Origin: Rhizophagus irregularis
Taxonomy: Eukaryota; Glomeromycota; Glomeromycetes; Glomerales; Glomeraceae
DNA length: 64,000 nt
Assembly (NCBI RefSeq): GCF_026210795.1
Contig: NC_089440.1
Span: forward strand, 3,596,001 to 3,660,000
Direction of reading: 5' to 3'
The notes under the pieces are model-generated. The model made no database searches, was not told the origin of the DNA, and saw nothing but the letters and a program-made list of their open reading frames with translations. Both the position numbers and the translations under genes were made by a program. Positions 24,637 to 37,093 of this stretch are shown in pieces. Position 1 is the stretch's first letter. Each line of letters opens with the position of its first letter.

Positions 24637-25535
24637 ATGGAAAAAATCAAATATAAGAAGAAACACAAATATTCTCATTTCTGCTTCTGCCTAGGATTAC
24701 GACCTGGTGTCATAATCTCTTCTGTTTTATGGATGATAGAAGGAGTTATCCTCTCAACGCTATTCATAACGTCTTCAATGAAAAACTACAAAAAAAATAA
24801 AGATGATATAGGAGAGGTGGTGACGTCATGTATGTATTATTTAATTTTATTATTTTTTTTTGCTAGCTTTATTATTAAACATTCATTATTATAGTATATT
24901 ATTATGTCGCCATTTTGACGAAAACTCTGTCCGTATACTTTATTATACTATTTCTTATAAGTATAATCGGTCTTGCTTCATTATTAATATATGTAAGTTA
25001 GCATTAACAAATATCTTGCAATACTATTATATTATAGTTAATTCAATTCAATTCTCTCTATTAATCAGAAATCAACGCCATTATTGCGAGTGTATTCATA
25101 TACTTCATGGTTCTTTGCAGTTTTTATATATTTTGTACTCGCTATAGTCTCAATTGTAGCCATTATGGTTAGCAAAAATGGATTTATAGGTTATTGTAAT
25201 GAAGTGGGAAATAATAATATAAATTATTGCGTTAATGAAGTAATGTCTCAATCGATTTGGTTGTATTTAATTATATTCTTTCAAGGTTCTATACATGTAA
25301 GTATATTAATTATTTGATCTCCTATTTAAAATTTTTATTTACCTCATTTTTTCCCCTTTAGGTTTATTTTTCGATTATATTGCAAACTTATGTAGAGCGT
25401 TGTGAGCAATTGGAAAAGAAGAAGAGACGTGAAGCTTCTTCAAAACGAAATAATTTATTAAGTTCTTCAGGTACATCCAATGTATTTAAGATTAAAGTTG
25501 ATAAAACGTATGATGATAGGGTTGTTGACTCTTAA
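24637..25535 (+). CDS. Four-TM membrane protein, tandem paralogue A
   Basis: There are four exons: 24637-24829, 24895-24992, 25069-25296 and 25362-25535, giving 230 residues. All junctions are GT/AG with GTATGT or GTAAGT donors and keep frame. The N-terminus has a basic stretch, then a cysteine pair FCFC (about residues 15-18) followed by LRPGVIISSVLW. Predicted membrane spans are about 22-45, 77-97, 110-130 and 159-180. The loop before the last span carries two cysteines, and the tail is basic (EKKKRREASSKR). The next gene has the same plan, so they are tandem paralogues. I do not recognise a named family; the layout is tetraspan-like. Function is unknown. Confidence 0.8.
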
Positions 25536-26119
25536 CTAAACCGTATTAACTAGAATATTTTTTTGATCATCCATTCATTTATTTTAATATTTTTTTTTTG
25601 AATCCACCTTTAAATACGACATTGAAAAAGGCATTTGCAAAAACATTTTTTAGCATACATAGCATACATTCATCTTAATTTTTGTACAATATATGATTAT
25701 TTTTCAATCCCATTAATATTTTAATTTAACAAAATCCAAAATCCACTTCTTGCAAATTATAAATTATATAATCTCAAACAGTACTACATTGTTTAAATTG
25801 AGAACATCAAAGTGAAATAAATTTATCAAAAAAAGTTACAACTTAGAAATTTTTACGGAGGTTTGTTTACTGCGTATATTTCGTTTATTATTTCCTTAAT
25901 TTTTTAATAATCCGATTCCTAATTTTGGAATGACCTACTTTAGCTGTAAGGTTGCACAATGACACAACTCGTGAATTTTTTTAAATCTGGAAATTCCACG
26001 GGCGGGAGTAGGTTTTAATTCATTTATACGTGTTTTTTTGACAAGGCTTAGATACTTCCATAAAGTCGTTGTCATTTTTTTTTTGTCTTTATTTTATAAC
26101 GAACTCATCAAAATAAAAA

Positions 26120-27017
26120 ATGGCTGCAAGTACACAAATTACCAGTTGTTGTTTTTGTATCAAGTTAAAGCCTGGTGTTGTATTTATATCGTTGATATGG
26201 CTTGTAAGTTTTCCTTCATTTTTTTAAAGAAAAATCTTTTTATGTAAATGTTTAACAAAAGACTTCAATAGATTTATGGAATTCTTGAAACAGCACAAAA
26301 TAGTTTACTTCTCATCACATCAAATAAAAGAACAAGTGGTAAACTATTTTGACCTAGTATATATATATTTTTTTTTTGAAAAATACATATCATTAAATAA
26401 TTCAAATAATTTGTTTGATATTAAGTGTATAGTTATGTCTATCCATTCGTTATTCCAGTAACTATTAATTATGGACTAATAACAATTGGAGCAGCATTTG
26501 GATTGTTTGCCGTAACATGTTCGGTATGTAACGAAAGAAGTTGTAATAGCTTTATTTCATTTCTTTTGAACTAACTAGAATTTTATTTAGAGAACAGTTA
26601 AAATGTTAACAATATATACCAAAATAGCATACGTTATTGTGGGAGCTGAAATTGTATCTCGTGCATTAGTGATCTGTCTTGTGATAAGGTATAAGTCAAG
26701 GTTCATAGAGGATTGTATAAGGTCTATTAGTAAAACTTCGTCTAGAATTGAATATTCAGCCGATGCATGTAATCAAGGATATATTTTTAGCTTAACATTT
26801 TCTATTGCTTTTGCTGTTCTTACAATACTTTTTACGGTATGTATTAATTAATTATTTTTTTTTTTATTGTATCAACTCAAAATTAAAATAATCGAAAATA
26901 ATTTTTTAATCTCTAATGTAGTTATACTTTGCCATAATAATTTCATCTTACGCACGTAAAAGAAGAGACAAAGTAGCTGCCATTGCTGCTAAAAACTCTG
27001 ACGAAATTGATGAATAA
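26120..27017 (+). CDS. Four-TM membrane protein, tandem paralogue B
   Basis: There are five exons: 26120-26203, 26272-26338, 26459-26523, 26591-26836 and 26922-27017, giving 185 residues. The frame is continuous across all GT-AG junctions. The N-terminus CCFCIKLKPGVVFISLIW parallels FCFCLGLRPGVIISSVLW of the upstream gene. Four hydrophobic spans (about 17-38, 52-72, 82-103, 148-170) and a basic tail (YARKRRDK) complete the same architecture. Exon borders do not all coincide with the paralogue. The 585-bp gap, shared strand and shared layout indicate local duplication followed by divergence. Function is not known. Confidence 0.8.
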
Positions 27018-27292
27018 TAAACCTTTAACTTATTTAGCTTATACTAATTTAAGATTCATAATAAACATGTGTTCTTTTTTTAAGTGTTAATAAAGTGTTT
27101 TCCCATACTTAACATATCAGATAAATTAATGATATCACTGAATATGAAATTCAACTTATTGGGCAAAAGTCAATTTACTTTAAAATGATTCTATGAGAAA
27201 TATGAGAAATTTATTCTACGCTTTTCTTTCTTCTTTTTGCTACTCTTTTTGCTTTTATTATTTGTTGTCTACATATTCATTGCAACGGAATC

Positions 27293-28048
27293 ATGTCTGG
27301 TACTACTCAAAATTGTCATGTTCTCGCTGATTTCAGCATTATTCCTATGGGTGCCGGAACTAATACCACAAAGGTATGCATACATGTATTATTATCATGT
27401 CTAAAGAGAAAAGTGATATTTTAACAAATAAGTTATAATTATCTCCGTTATCTCTTTTTTAACTTTGAAATATTGACATAATTATTTTGTTTAAAAATTT
27501 CTTTTATAGTACATAGTCGAGTGTCAAAAGGTTTTGCTAGATTCTGGGTGAGCAATCCGCAATATTCTAATTCGTTTTTTACTTATTACTAAGACATATT
27601 ATAAACAGCTTGAACTTTAACTTGCACGCCAATGGAACCAACTTAGGTTTGTTTAAAAATTATCGTTTTAGTATTAATCTACAATTTTGTTAACTTCGTT
27701 TTTAATAGAGGGTAACTATGATCAGGTGATGTGTGCTGTTCGTAAGTGTATTGACAAAATGCACGAAATGGGTGCTCCTCGTTGCGACACTAATATTCGT
27801 CTTAACGTAAGATACTACGGATAATCTTTTGTTATTTCACGTGATTGTACATTTTAAAACTTCTTTACCTCCTTTAGACTCGTACCGATAAGAGCGTCAC
27901 TATGCAAGACAGGTTTGAGCTTATTTTCTAAAATAGTGTATTATTATTCTTTCATCTGCAATCCTTTAAGAACATTGTTTTAATTCACTTCAACAGTATT
28001 CGTGTCGTTACTGATAAGATCGCTGCAGAGACTAATGCTAATGTCTAG
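27293..28048 (+). CDS. ECM15: ECM15 / UPF0045 (thiamine-binding-type) protein
   Basis: There are six short exons: 27293-27373, 27510-27547, 27609-27646, 27709-27806, 27878-27912 and 27997-28048, giving 113 residues. The pattern CHVLADFSIIPMG near the N-terminus, LNFNLHANGTNLEG in the middle and PRCDTNIRLNTRTDK near residues 77-91 fits the small ferredoxin-like MTH1187/YkoF-type family that includes yeast Ecm15. Bacterial relatives bind thiamine or its precursors. Length is normal for the family (about 100 aa). The ligand in fungi is not established here. Introns are 60-136 bases and three exons are shorter than 40 bases. Confidence 0.82.
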
Positions 28049-28532
28049 AGAAACAATTTTTTAAGATCGTGATGAATGATTATTTTTTCAATAATTTAGT
28101 TTTTTCATTTTAGGATTGTATATATTGTTCATAATCGCAATTTTTGATACACAAATTAAAGATCAAATAAAGCTTTTTATCAAAAAAATTTCGGATTTTC
28201 CGAGATTCACCTCGAAATATCTAGTGAAACTGATTGTACATCAAGTGGCGAAATATATTACATACTAATTTTTAATTAACTAACATATCTCTTGATTTAG
28301 AAATTATTCTTAAAAATAATATTTGTAAGCTTTAATATGTAACATTATATCAACAAAGAAAAAATTGTGAATCACATAATTTTGTGATTGTTTCTCCGGA
28401 TGGAATAAACATGAATTATATGCATCGTTTTGTCTCGAATTTATAATAATTTTAAAAAATTACAATTGAAGGGATTGAAATTTACTGTGATATTGAGTTA
28501 GCTTTGACGTCATATAACAAAGCAATCGTGTC

Positions 28533-29151
28533 ATGTGTAGCGATCGTCCGCTGCGCCAATTTTTTACTCAACATGATAATGTACTGCGCCGCATGATTCT
28601 TGCGCAACAAAATTTCTTCAAGATTTTGAAGCCTCAACCATCTGAAAACGTAATAAGCCATTCATATTAATAAAGTTCGTCCAATAGGGCCCGTTTTTTA
28701 CCTGTGAAGTGACATATTGTATGGTGTATCGATCACCTGAAATGCGCAGAAAGATATTCTTGCTGAAATAATAGCGATAGTGTTGTACATTGAATTAATA
28801 CCCGTGATTTCTTTTCTAGGTTCGCACAGAATATCAACCAGCTCGAAAGCGCGCGCATAAGACGAACAAGAGGAAGAAAGAGAAGTGAGGATGCTTTTGA
28901 TTAAATCTATGGCTGGCCAGGACTGGCACTTCTTACTGTACACTCTCGGAGTCATATCAAAATGCAGTAAGTTGCCTCTCGCAATCGATTTAACCGATGA
29001 TGCTTTGAAAGGGATGGAGGAGTATCATACTTTGTGTAAGGGTGTGAGGAAGGTTTTGGGCGTAATCGTTGGTTTGTTAAAGGATAGTGCGTGTGCGGAT
29101 AAATCCCCTGAGAGTAAGAATCATATTGTTCGAAAATATAATCATGTATAA
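28533..29151 (+). CDS. Small spliced gene, unrecognised
   Basis: Exon 1 (28533-28649) reads 39 codons starting MCSDRPLRQFFTQ and ends at a GTAATA donor. Exon 2 starts at 28820 after TTTTCTAG and encodes a very basic stretch (ARKRAHKTNKRKK). Two 3' structures are possible. Exon 2 may stop at 28886-28888, giving 61 residues. Or it may splice at 28884 (GTGAGG) to 28968 and continue to 29151, where an amphipathic 60-residue segment follows. Codon-like GC content is higher than in the spacer. The last part overlaps the end of a broken antisense gene, so the longer model is less certain. No family is recognised. Confidence 0.45.
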
Positions 29152-30091
29152 TAGTCCGACTTTTATTCTTCTTGTTTTCGCAGCTCTTGTATTTCTTGCT
29201 TTTTCAAACATCTCTAAATCATAATCTGAAAAGAAGTTAATAAAAAAAAATTAGCATTTCTTCACTCCCATTATAATAATGCATTTGGACATACCATGAA
29301 GTGTTTTATTCATGATACCATCATATTCCGCAGTCCATACTACCCAATCTAGCCGTTTATTGGATTTCAATTTATACTCCAACTCCCCTAATGAGTCCCC
29401 TAATACAACAAACTCACAAACTTGTTGCACTTCTTCCCATTTAAAAACTCATCCGTAGCAACCTAGAAAGAGTAGCCCATAATTTACTTCTCTGATTACA
29501 ATAATGTGATCAAAATCAAATTCTGCGACAAATTCATAGAAGTAGCGTTTCTAGATCTTTACTGTCGACGAGAGTAATATGAATAGAAACTGCGATATTA
29601 CGGCGGACGGATTCATCAACGAATGTATCAACTACCATAGACACACTACGGCCCAGCCCTTCCGACTCAGTTCGTCCGCTACTTTCTGACATCTTGTACA
29701 CGAGTTCATCACTGATCACTACCGTTCTTACTTTGCGTATACATAACTACAACATTTTTTTCGGGTTCGCAATTCGAAGGGTACCGACTCGGCACAATTC
29801 CCCAAGGAGTAATTGCACTTCAAGCTTTCTCTTGGTGTTTGAACTCCATTCCAATACCCTCATAGTTTTTGATCTCCTGTCGGCTATCTTCACGCTGTTT
29901 GACGCTGGCCCACCTCGGGCTGATGTGCCAAACATATACCTGGCTATTTTTCCCCTCCGGATGATGAACGTTGGATTCGTAACATAAGGCTGATGTTTTT
30001 TTTTGGTTGCATACTCATAATCTTCTGTATTAAACGTATCTGGCTTACATCGAGATATGTAATTTGTTCCTGAAGATTCACGTATGTTCAA
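29077..30091 (-). pseudogene. Broken spliced gene of unknown function
   Basis: On the minus strand from the ATG at 30091, one frame runs to 29534 with a single in-frame TAG at 29747-29749 and continuing protein-like sequence on both sides (CRVGTLRIANPKKM before, VISDELVYKMSES after). Near 29535-29550 the coding sense shifts frame (FVAEFDFDHIIVI), meets a TGA at 29449-29451, and runs to a GTATGT donor at 29294. It resumes after TTTTCAG at 29225. Three lesions in about 1 kb of otherwise protein-like sequence indicate a recently inactivated gene, or assembly errors. No family is recognised. Its 3' end lies antisense to the small gene above. Confidence 0.6.
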
Positions 30092-31933
30092 TGTCTATTT
30101 GTAAATATATCTTTAATCCTAATACTATACTAGTTTTTTTGATGAAAACAATGAAAAAATCTTTTTTAACTTCAAAAAATTCGAAATATATATTTTTATT
30201 TCTAATAGGATTACTTCCTCTCCTCTCTGCTATAAAAATTTCTTTTCTTAACTGATTTGGAAGTGTCATGACTCATGATCCCATTGCATCTGAGAATTCA
30301 GAATATATCTTACAGTATTGCCGTAGTCAAAATAATGCTAAATTTGCTGCATCGCTAGGTCTCTATGATATCATTGCCGAAATCGAACGGTTGAATTCAT
30401 TTTATATAAAGCGCGACAGAATAAATTCCCTCACTTGGTATTTTTTTACTCGCAGTAACATTTTTTTATTCGAGCCAAATATCCTTATAAAGCGTTATAT
30501 ATGTGTCTGAATCCAATACACCTTATACACCTGCCTCCATGTCCACTTTCGCTACTGCAACTAATGTGAAAATTAATAAATTTAATGTGAATTAGTTTAC
30601 TAAACTTAGTCAAAACTTCCTAAACTTTATCTGTAATTGACTGTCTAAATAAATCTGATCAGTCTAATAAGTGATCTTACTAAGTTCTATTTCGAATACT
30701 GAATAAATCTTAATCTTGACACTCGATTATTCCAACAATAATATACTTATTAGTTTAAATGTGTGCAACTATTTCAAATTAGGTATCTATTGATCTCTTT
30801 TAGAGAATGAATAACTAGTCTTGATTTAAGTTATTGCACCAAATCCATTTCAGTTAACTATGCTCCAAGAAAAGAAAATATTAGGAAAATTAAATACATT
30901 GATAGTTGTTAAATGTATTGGGTGGTAAATCCACGTTGGGCAAACGTACTAACACTGATGAATTCAAGAATAGCGCGTACGTGGTTAGTGAGATTCAATT
31001 CAGAAAATAGAATCCCTATTCAAAATAAACTTAAAATTTTAAAAATATACTTAAAATACACTTAAAATTTTAAAATACATTTAACAAATCAATAAATTTA
31101 TATTGCAGATTTGCAATATTCTATATAGAATCAAATTTAATCAATTACTTTTTTTGGAAAAAAAGTCACCGGAAATAAATTTTTTTACTCAGAGAAATGC
31201 GGGAGATGACTGAGATCTATATGATCTTTATTAAATTTAATAATTCAATGAGCATGTGTTAATTACCAATCGTGGTAATTTGTGTATTTATGTTCCGTTG
31301 ACTTACATGATTTTCCACGGGTATTTTAAACATCATCTAGTGTAACTTTTTTTTAAGGAGATCTACGTAATTTTAATGACTCATTATTTGATTATTTTGT
31401 TGCATCTCTGTAATTGTATCAACACAAAAAAATTTTTTTGCTATCGAATACCGTCGCCCGGATGGTTACGCAAATGATGAATCTATTATATTTGGCGTTG
31501 GCGTTGTTTCTGTCATTTTTTTGGCACAACAAATAAAACTTCTTTCTATATAAACGTATAAAAAAATAATTAAGTATCATGTGCTAAAAGTTACACTGTC
31601 CTTTCTGAATGGATTTCTAACACTTTGGATTGGTTTTTACAAAAGTTTTCGGATATAAAAAAAAAATTTTTTTTTCCCGATTTCTCTTAACCTTAAGGAA
31701 AAAATGAATAGCAAGGCATATATACCTTACTTCCGGGGTCTGTTAAACAATGGATTTAACCTTATTTTTATATATAAGGCACACAACAATTTTTTCGAAT
31801 AAAAAAAAATTTTTTTTTCTTTTTCTTTTTTTTATATTTTTTATATATAAACACTTATCTATTATATAAAAATAATTCCCGGCTAAAAAAAATATATTTA
31901 TCCTTTATTTAATTACAAAAATTATTTGATAAT
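30092..31933. other. Intergenic, upstream of AGC1
   Basis: The frame at 30268-30510 (80 codons) has an ATG and a mixed composition, but no motif, splice context or neighbour supports it. 31400-31930 is AT-rich with poly(A)/poly(T) tracts and is probably the promoter and 5' UTR of AGC1. Confidence 0.5.
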
Positions 31934-34282
31934 ATGTCACAACGATCAGAACCGGCAGCATCTTCACTAGAACGTATACGTTCTGTACGTAGTAGCATTT
32001 TTACTCCAGAACAACAATATGTTTTGCAAAAAGAAAAATTTGACAAATTTTCGTCTATAAAAATTAATGGACAAAAATATATGAATCAAGAAGATTTTAT
32101 TCAAGCTATAGCTCCGGGAGAAGATTATCAAAAAATACAAAAAGAACAATTTGCTTTATTATTTAGAATAGCGGATAAGAATGGAAAAGGTTTATTATCA
32201 CTTCAAGATTTTATGGTATTTGAAAATTTATTGTCAAAACCTGATGCAGAATACGAAATCGCTTTTAGATTATTTGATGTTCAAGGTAAAGGGAAGATTA
32301 CCGTTGAACAATTTAGAGAGATTCTTGCCTCAAACATAGGATCTGATAGCGTACCTTTTAATTTTGATTGTGATTGGTTAAAATATTATGTTGGATGGAA
32401 TAATAGTAAAAAACATGATCTAAATTATGAAGAATTCACTCAATTATTAAAAGGATTACAAGCTGAAAGATTGAGGCAAGAATTTAGATATTATGATAAA
32501 GAAGGATCTGGTTATATCTCTCCTGAATCTTTCAAGAAGATCATTATCTCTATTGCGAAACATAAATTATCTGATTATGTTATAGAACATTTACCTACAT
32601 TATGTAATATATCTACTAGTAATGAAATAAATTATGCTACAGTTATAGCGTTTCATAATGTAGTAAGACAGATGGACATGGTTGAAAGGATCGTATTGAA
32701 AGCCATATCAGAAAGTAATGATCGACGTATTACAAAGAATGATTTTCTTAACACTGCAGCAAAAGAAACAAGATTTTCTTTATTTACGCCATTAGAAGCT
32801 GACATAATATTTCATTTTGCTGGACTTGGAAATCCTTCAGGAAGGTTAGGTAGACGAGATTTTGCACAATTATTGGATCCAAAATGGCAAAAACCAGCAG
32901 ATCAAAGACCAATTGTCCAAATTACAACACAGAAACATCAAGGAATTTTGTGGGAAGTTTTGCATCAGTCGTATTATTTTTTTCTTGCATCAATTGCTGG
33001 TGCCGTTGGTGCCACTGCTGTTTATCCAGTTGATTTGGTGAAAACCAGAATGCAAAATCAGCGATCAAGAGTTGTAGGGGAATTATTATATAGAAATAGC
33101 ATTGATTGTTTTAAAAAAGTGATAAAACATGAAGGATTTATGGGACTTTATAGTGGTCTTGGTCCTCAATTAGTCGTGAGTAGGAAGATAAATATATATA
33201 ATCACGTGAACATTTTTCTTATTCTCACTTTTATTCTTGTATTATATTATCTAGGGTGTTGCACCGGAGAAAGCCATTAAATTAACGGTAAATGATTATT
33301 TAAGATCGAAATTGAAGGATAACAATGGAAAGCTCCCACTAAAATATGAAATTTTATCTGGTGGTGCTGCAGGTGGTTGTCAAGTGGTAAGTTAAGAGAG
33401 AGAACACATTTTTATGTACATTAAAGTTAATTAAGTATATTAAGTATACAACTAAAAAGATGTTTACATTTATACTCAGTCAAAAAAAAAAAATTCTTCA
33501 AATTTTTTCATACATAGATTTTTACGAACCCATTGGAAATTGTAAAAATTCGACTTCAGATACAAGGAGAAATGGCAAAGAATATATCGAATGTACAACA
33601 TAGATCTGCATTATGGATAGTAAGAAATCTTGGAATAGTAGGATTATATAAAGGAGCGGCAGCATGTTTATTAAGAGATGTACCATTTTCAGCCATTTAT
33701 TTTCCAGTTTATTCACATCTTAAATCAGATGTTTTTGAAGAAGGGCCAGATAAAAAATTAAATATGGGAGAATTATTATTATCAGGAGCAATAGCAGGTA
33801 TGCCAGCAGCATATCTTACAACACCATGTGATGTAATTAAAACAAGACTACAAGTAGAAGCAAGAAAAGGACAGACAGCTTATAGTGGTATAATGGATGC
33901 AGGAAGAAAGATATTAGCGGAAGAAGGATTTAAAGCATTCTTTAAAGGAGGACCAGCTAGAGTATTTAGATCTTCACCACAATTTGGTGCAACTCTGATG
34001 GTTTATGAGTTATTACAACGTTCATTTCCTTGGAGTGCTAGCAATGATAAATTTGAAAAGGAAAAACCTGTTAATGTTATCGGAGATCTTAGTCATTTAA
34101 AAAGCAGAAATGCTTTAAAAATTTTGCTAGTAAGTTAAATTAAGATAATATTAATCAAACTGTATTTATAAAAATGATTTAACCCATTTTTTTATCTTTA
34201 GGATTTGGATAATAAATTTGGTGCGGTCCCAAAAAACATTAATGTACCTAATTTTGGCGTCAAAATGACATCTACTCCTTAA
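31934..34282 (+). CDS. AGC1: Calcium-regulated mitochondrial aspartate/glutamate carrier
   Basis: There are four exons: 31934-33175, 33255-33386, 33518-34129 and 34202-34282, giving 688 residues, the usual length of the aralar/citrin class. The N-terminal half holds EF-hand-like units. The loop at 81-92 ([12 protein letters not shown]) has good ligands, whereas those at 115-126 and 188-199 lack the final acidic residue, as in animal aralar where one hand dominates. The C-terminal half has three carrier repeats with the signatures PVDLVKTR (365-372), PLEIVKIR (463-470) and PCDVIKTR (561-568). The family exchanges mitochondrial aspartate for cytosolic glutamate plus a proton in the inner membrane and feeds the malate-aspartate shuttle. 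Substrate is assigned by family. Confidence 0.92.
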
Positions 34283-34729
34283 TAATAATAGTAAATAATA
34301 ATAATGAAAATTTCAAACTTTTTTTTTAAAAAAAAAGTATTTTAAAATACAGTTTAATAATATAAAAAGTCTAATTATTATTTTACACACAATTATATAT
34401 TTTAGAGGACATATATCTATTAGAGAACTATTACTTATTCATTTATTTATTTATAGAAGTTAAGATTATGCATGTTAAAGTGGGCATTTTATATACTGTC
34501 TTATTTACTGTTTTTTTATACCGATAATATATATAGTTCTATCGCATTCTAAATTAGAAATAAAAAAAAATTTTTTGTTATCTAAAAATAGATCTAATTA
34601 AATAATTAAAGAGAAATAACCAATTTTATAATTGGTGCCAACCGTAATTTTTTTCCATACAAACTGATAAGAATTAATAAAAATAAAAGTTCTGTTATCG
34701 TCTCGAAAAAAAAATCACCTTTTCTTTAG
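34283..34729. other. Convergent 3' spacer
   Basis: 447 bases lie between the stops of AGC1 (+) and the nucleotide-sugar transporter (-). It is AT-rich with poly(A)/poly(T) runs and should hold both polyadenylation regions. No gene is seen. Confidence 0.6.
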
Positions 34730-35931
34730 TTAATAAAATATTTTTTTCTCGAGTCCAATATTTTCTTCTAAATCCTCATTTATTAAACTACTTTCCTGCT
34801 CTTTAGATCTAATAACATTATATTGATCTAATCCACCAGTACTATACATATGAACAGATAAACAGCAAATCAAAGCACCCAAGAAAAAGTTAATATTGGG
34901 AGAAAATTCTAATATATAATAACATACAAATCCACTAAAAAACATTGCTAAACTACTCGCATAAACTTTAGTTATACTTCCGCTATATTTAATTATAGCA
35001 CTCGTAATCAAACCAAGAGAACAAACAGATATGATTATAGCATAGTGAATCGGATACAAAGTAAGAAAGAAACCATCGTCTGATCGATATGATAAAGTGA
35101 AATAAACAAGTCCATTTAACAGTACACCAAATAAATATAATTTGATATTTTGTAAATTGATTGATTCGTTGCCAAATTTATCTTTCATTACATATTCAGT
35201 ATATACTGAAGCTCCAGCTGATATTGATGAGAATATTAATATTAAAAGGAATCCAAATGGCGAAGTGAATTCAAATGATCCTTCAGAAGAAAATTGAATT
35301 TGTGCTATTGTTGTACCAATAAATAATAACACTAATGATATCCATTGCGTTGTACTTAAAATTCTATTTAAAAATATATAAGAAAATAATCCTGTAGTAA
35401 GGATTTTCAGATTACTAAGAACGGTAAAAGTTGGTGGATTCATTAAATTTAAAATCAAAAAGACAAGATTGTTATTGATGAAATAAGCCATGGCTGGTAT
35501 ACCGAATAATAATGTTGTACTATCTGTGAAGATGGATTTTAAAGATTGAATTAGTGGTGCAAAATTGATTATTGAATTGGACTTTCGATATTGTGAAAAT
35601 GCTGTTTCCTGTGATATTCCTCCTGAAAAACATCCTAATTCTATTGAAAGTAATATAATCGATACTTAAATAAACATATACATATGTATATATAAGTGTA
35701 TGTTAATATATAAAGTTAGAAAGATTAAAAGACCAAGATGTAAAAATTGTTGAGCTACTTACCGACGATTTTGACCAATTCTACCAAAAATATTATTTTT
35801 GTTGAGTTCGGTTTTGTTTCTTGTCTTAAATTTGCTATACCAACAAGTAAAGATTCTGAAGCATTAAACACACATAGTAAAAATGATAATATAATTGTAC
35901 TAGAATTTATATAAGTTTTCATTAATCTCAT
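34730..35931 (-). CDS. Nucleotide-sugar transporter (SLC35A-type)
   Basis: There are two exons on the minus strand, 35931-35763 and 35664-34730, giving 367 residues; the junction restores a valine codon. About ten hydrophobic spans are visible. Family landmarks are NLKILTTGLFSYIFLNR followed by QWISLVLLFIGTTIAQ, then ASVYTEYVMKDKFG, and near the end KYSGSITKVYASSLAMF. These match the UDP-sugar/CMP-sialate transporter superfamily of the Golgi and ER (Nuc_sug_transp), antiporters that import nucleotide sugars in exchange for the nucleoside monophosphate. The sugar cannot be told from sequence alone. The usual LDAATFQVTYQLKIL-type motif is replaced by MNPPTFTVLSNLKIL. The C-terminal tail is acidic. 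Confidence 0.85.
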
Positions 35932-37093
35932 TATTAGGTAATTTTTTGGGTTTATTTTTTTGATCGATAAAGTACTATAATATTAGATACGTAAAAATAC
36001 TAAAAAACAAGCGATTATTTTCACACGCTAATAAAATAAAATAAAAGAACTAATATAAATCAATAGTTTAAGGACATTAAAAGAAAAGTGGTTGTCACCA
36101 GAAAATCCAAAGAAAAGAAGAAACCGGTTAAACCTAAAAAGAAATAATTATTTTGGAGTAAAGTATTTATATTTGCTATATTTGCATTTTACACAATTTA
36201 CACTAACCGATTTAAGTAAACATACTATAGTCATATTTAGGAATTTAATATTCAATAATCTATTTTACATATTTGGATAATAAATTATATGTTTACTATA
36301 TTTATTTTATCTGTTCAACACGAATTATGTTAGTTTTATTACCTGTTGCCTTATATAGAGGGTATGTTTTGATGATCAGTCAATCTATTTAAGGTTTAGA
36401 GTATGAGAACTTTGAAGAAATCAAAACTTTATTTTTTTTAAATATGATGATACCCCAATATTAATATTTGATCGGCTTGTAACTCACTGATTTATATGTT
36501 AAAGAATAAATGATAAATGTCAATTATTTAAAGTTATCGTTTTAAACATGTATACAGAATAACTAAAACTAATGTTAATCCTTCGTCAAGATGGAGTTAA
36601 AATAGTGATAATTATATCAAGTGACATTTATTAGACTTGTTTTAAAACACTTCGACATAAGTAGTTTAACCACAATATCATCTTTATTTGGCCCATTTAA
36701 AATAAAATTCAAGAGAAAGCTCACTCTCAAGTACAAGCTCAATGATATAATTTAGGACAAAAGCTCTTTTTTTACATAACTAAATTATGACAGGAAGATA
36801 GATTTTGCAATTGGAGTATCTATTTGTAACAAGTTGAATTATTATTATAAAATCACTATAGTAAAATCATGAATAGCGAACAATTAAATGATTATTCAGT
36901 AATATATGAAAAGCTGACAACAATATTGTCATGTAGTTCGAAATCTGCTTTTATCTATCTATGAGTAGTTGTTCCATTCATCCGCTTTACCTGAAATCGT
37001 TGAAGTATGCTTCTATTGTTTCATGTACATGATATCGTAAATAGTTTAAACGTGAGCAGGCTCCATAAAATTATACTTTATTTTACACGTAAA
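35932..37093. other. Intergenic spacer
   Basis: It is AT-rich. The 62-codon frame at 36092-36280 lacks support. No repeat was recognised. Confidence 0.5.

Noticed and set aside
30268-30510. 80-codon plus frame starting MTHDPIASENSEY
   Set aside because: No motif, no splice partner and no neighbouring support; kept only as a remark on the spacer.
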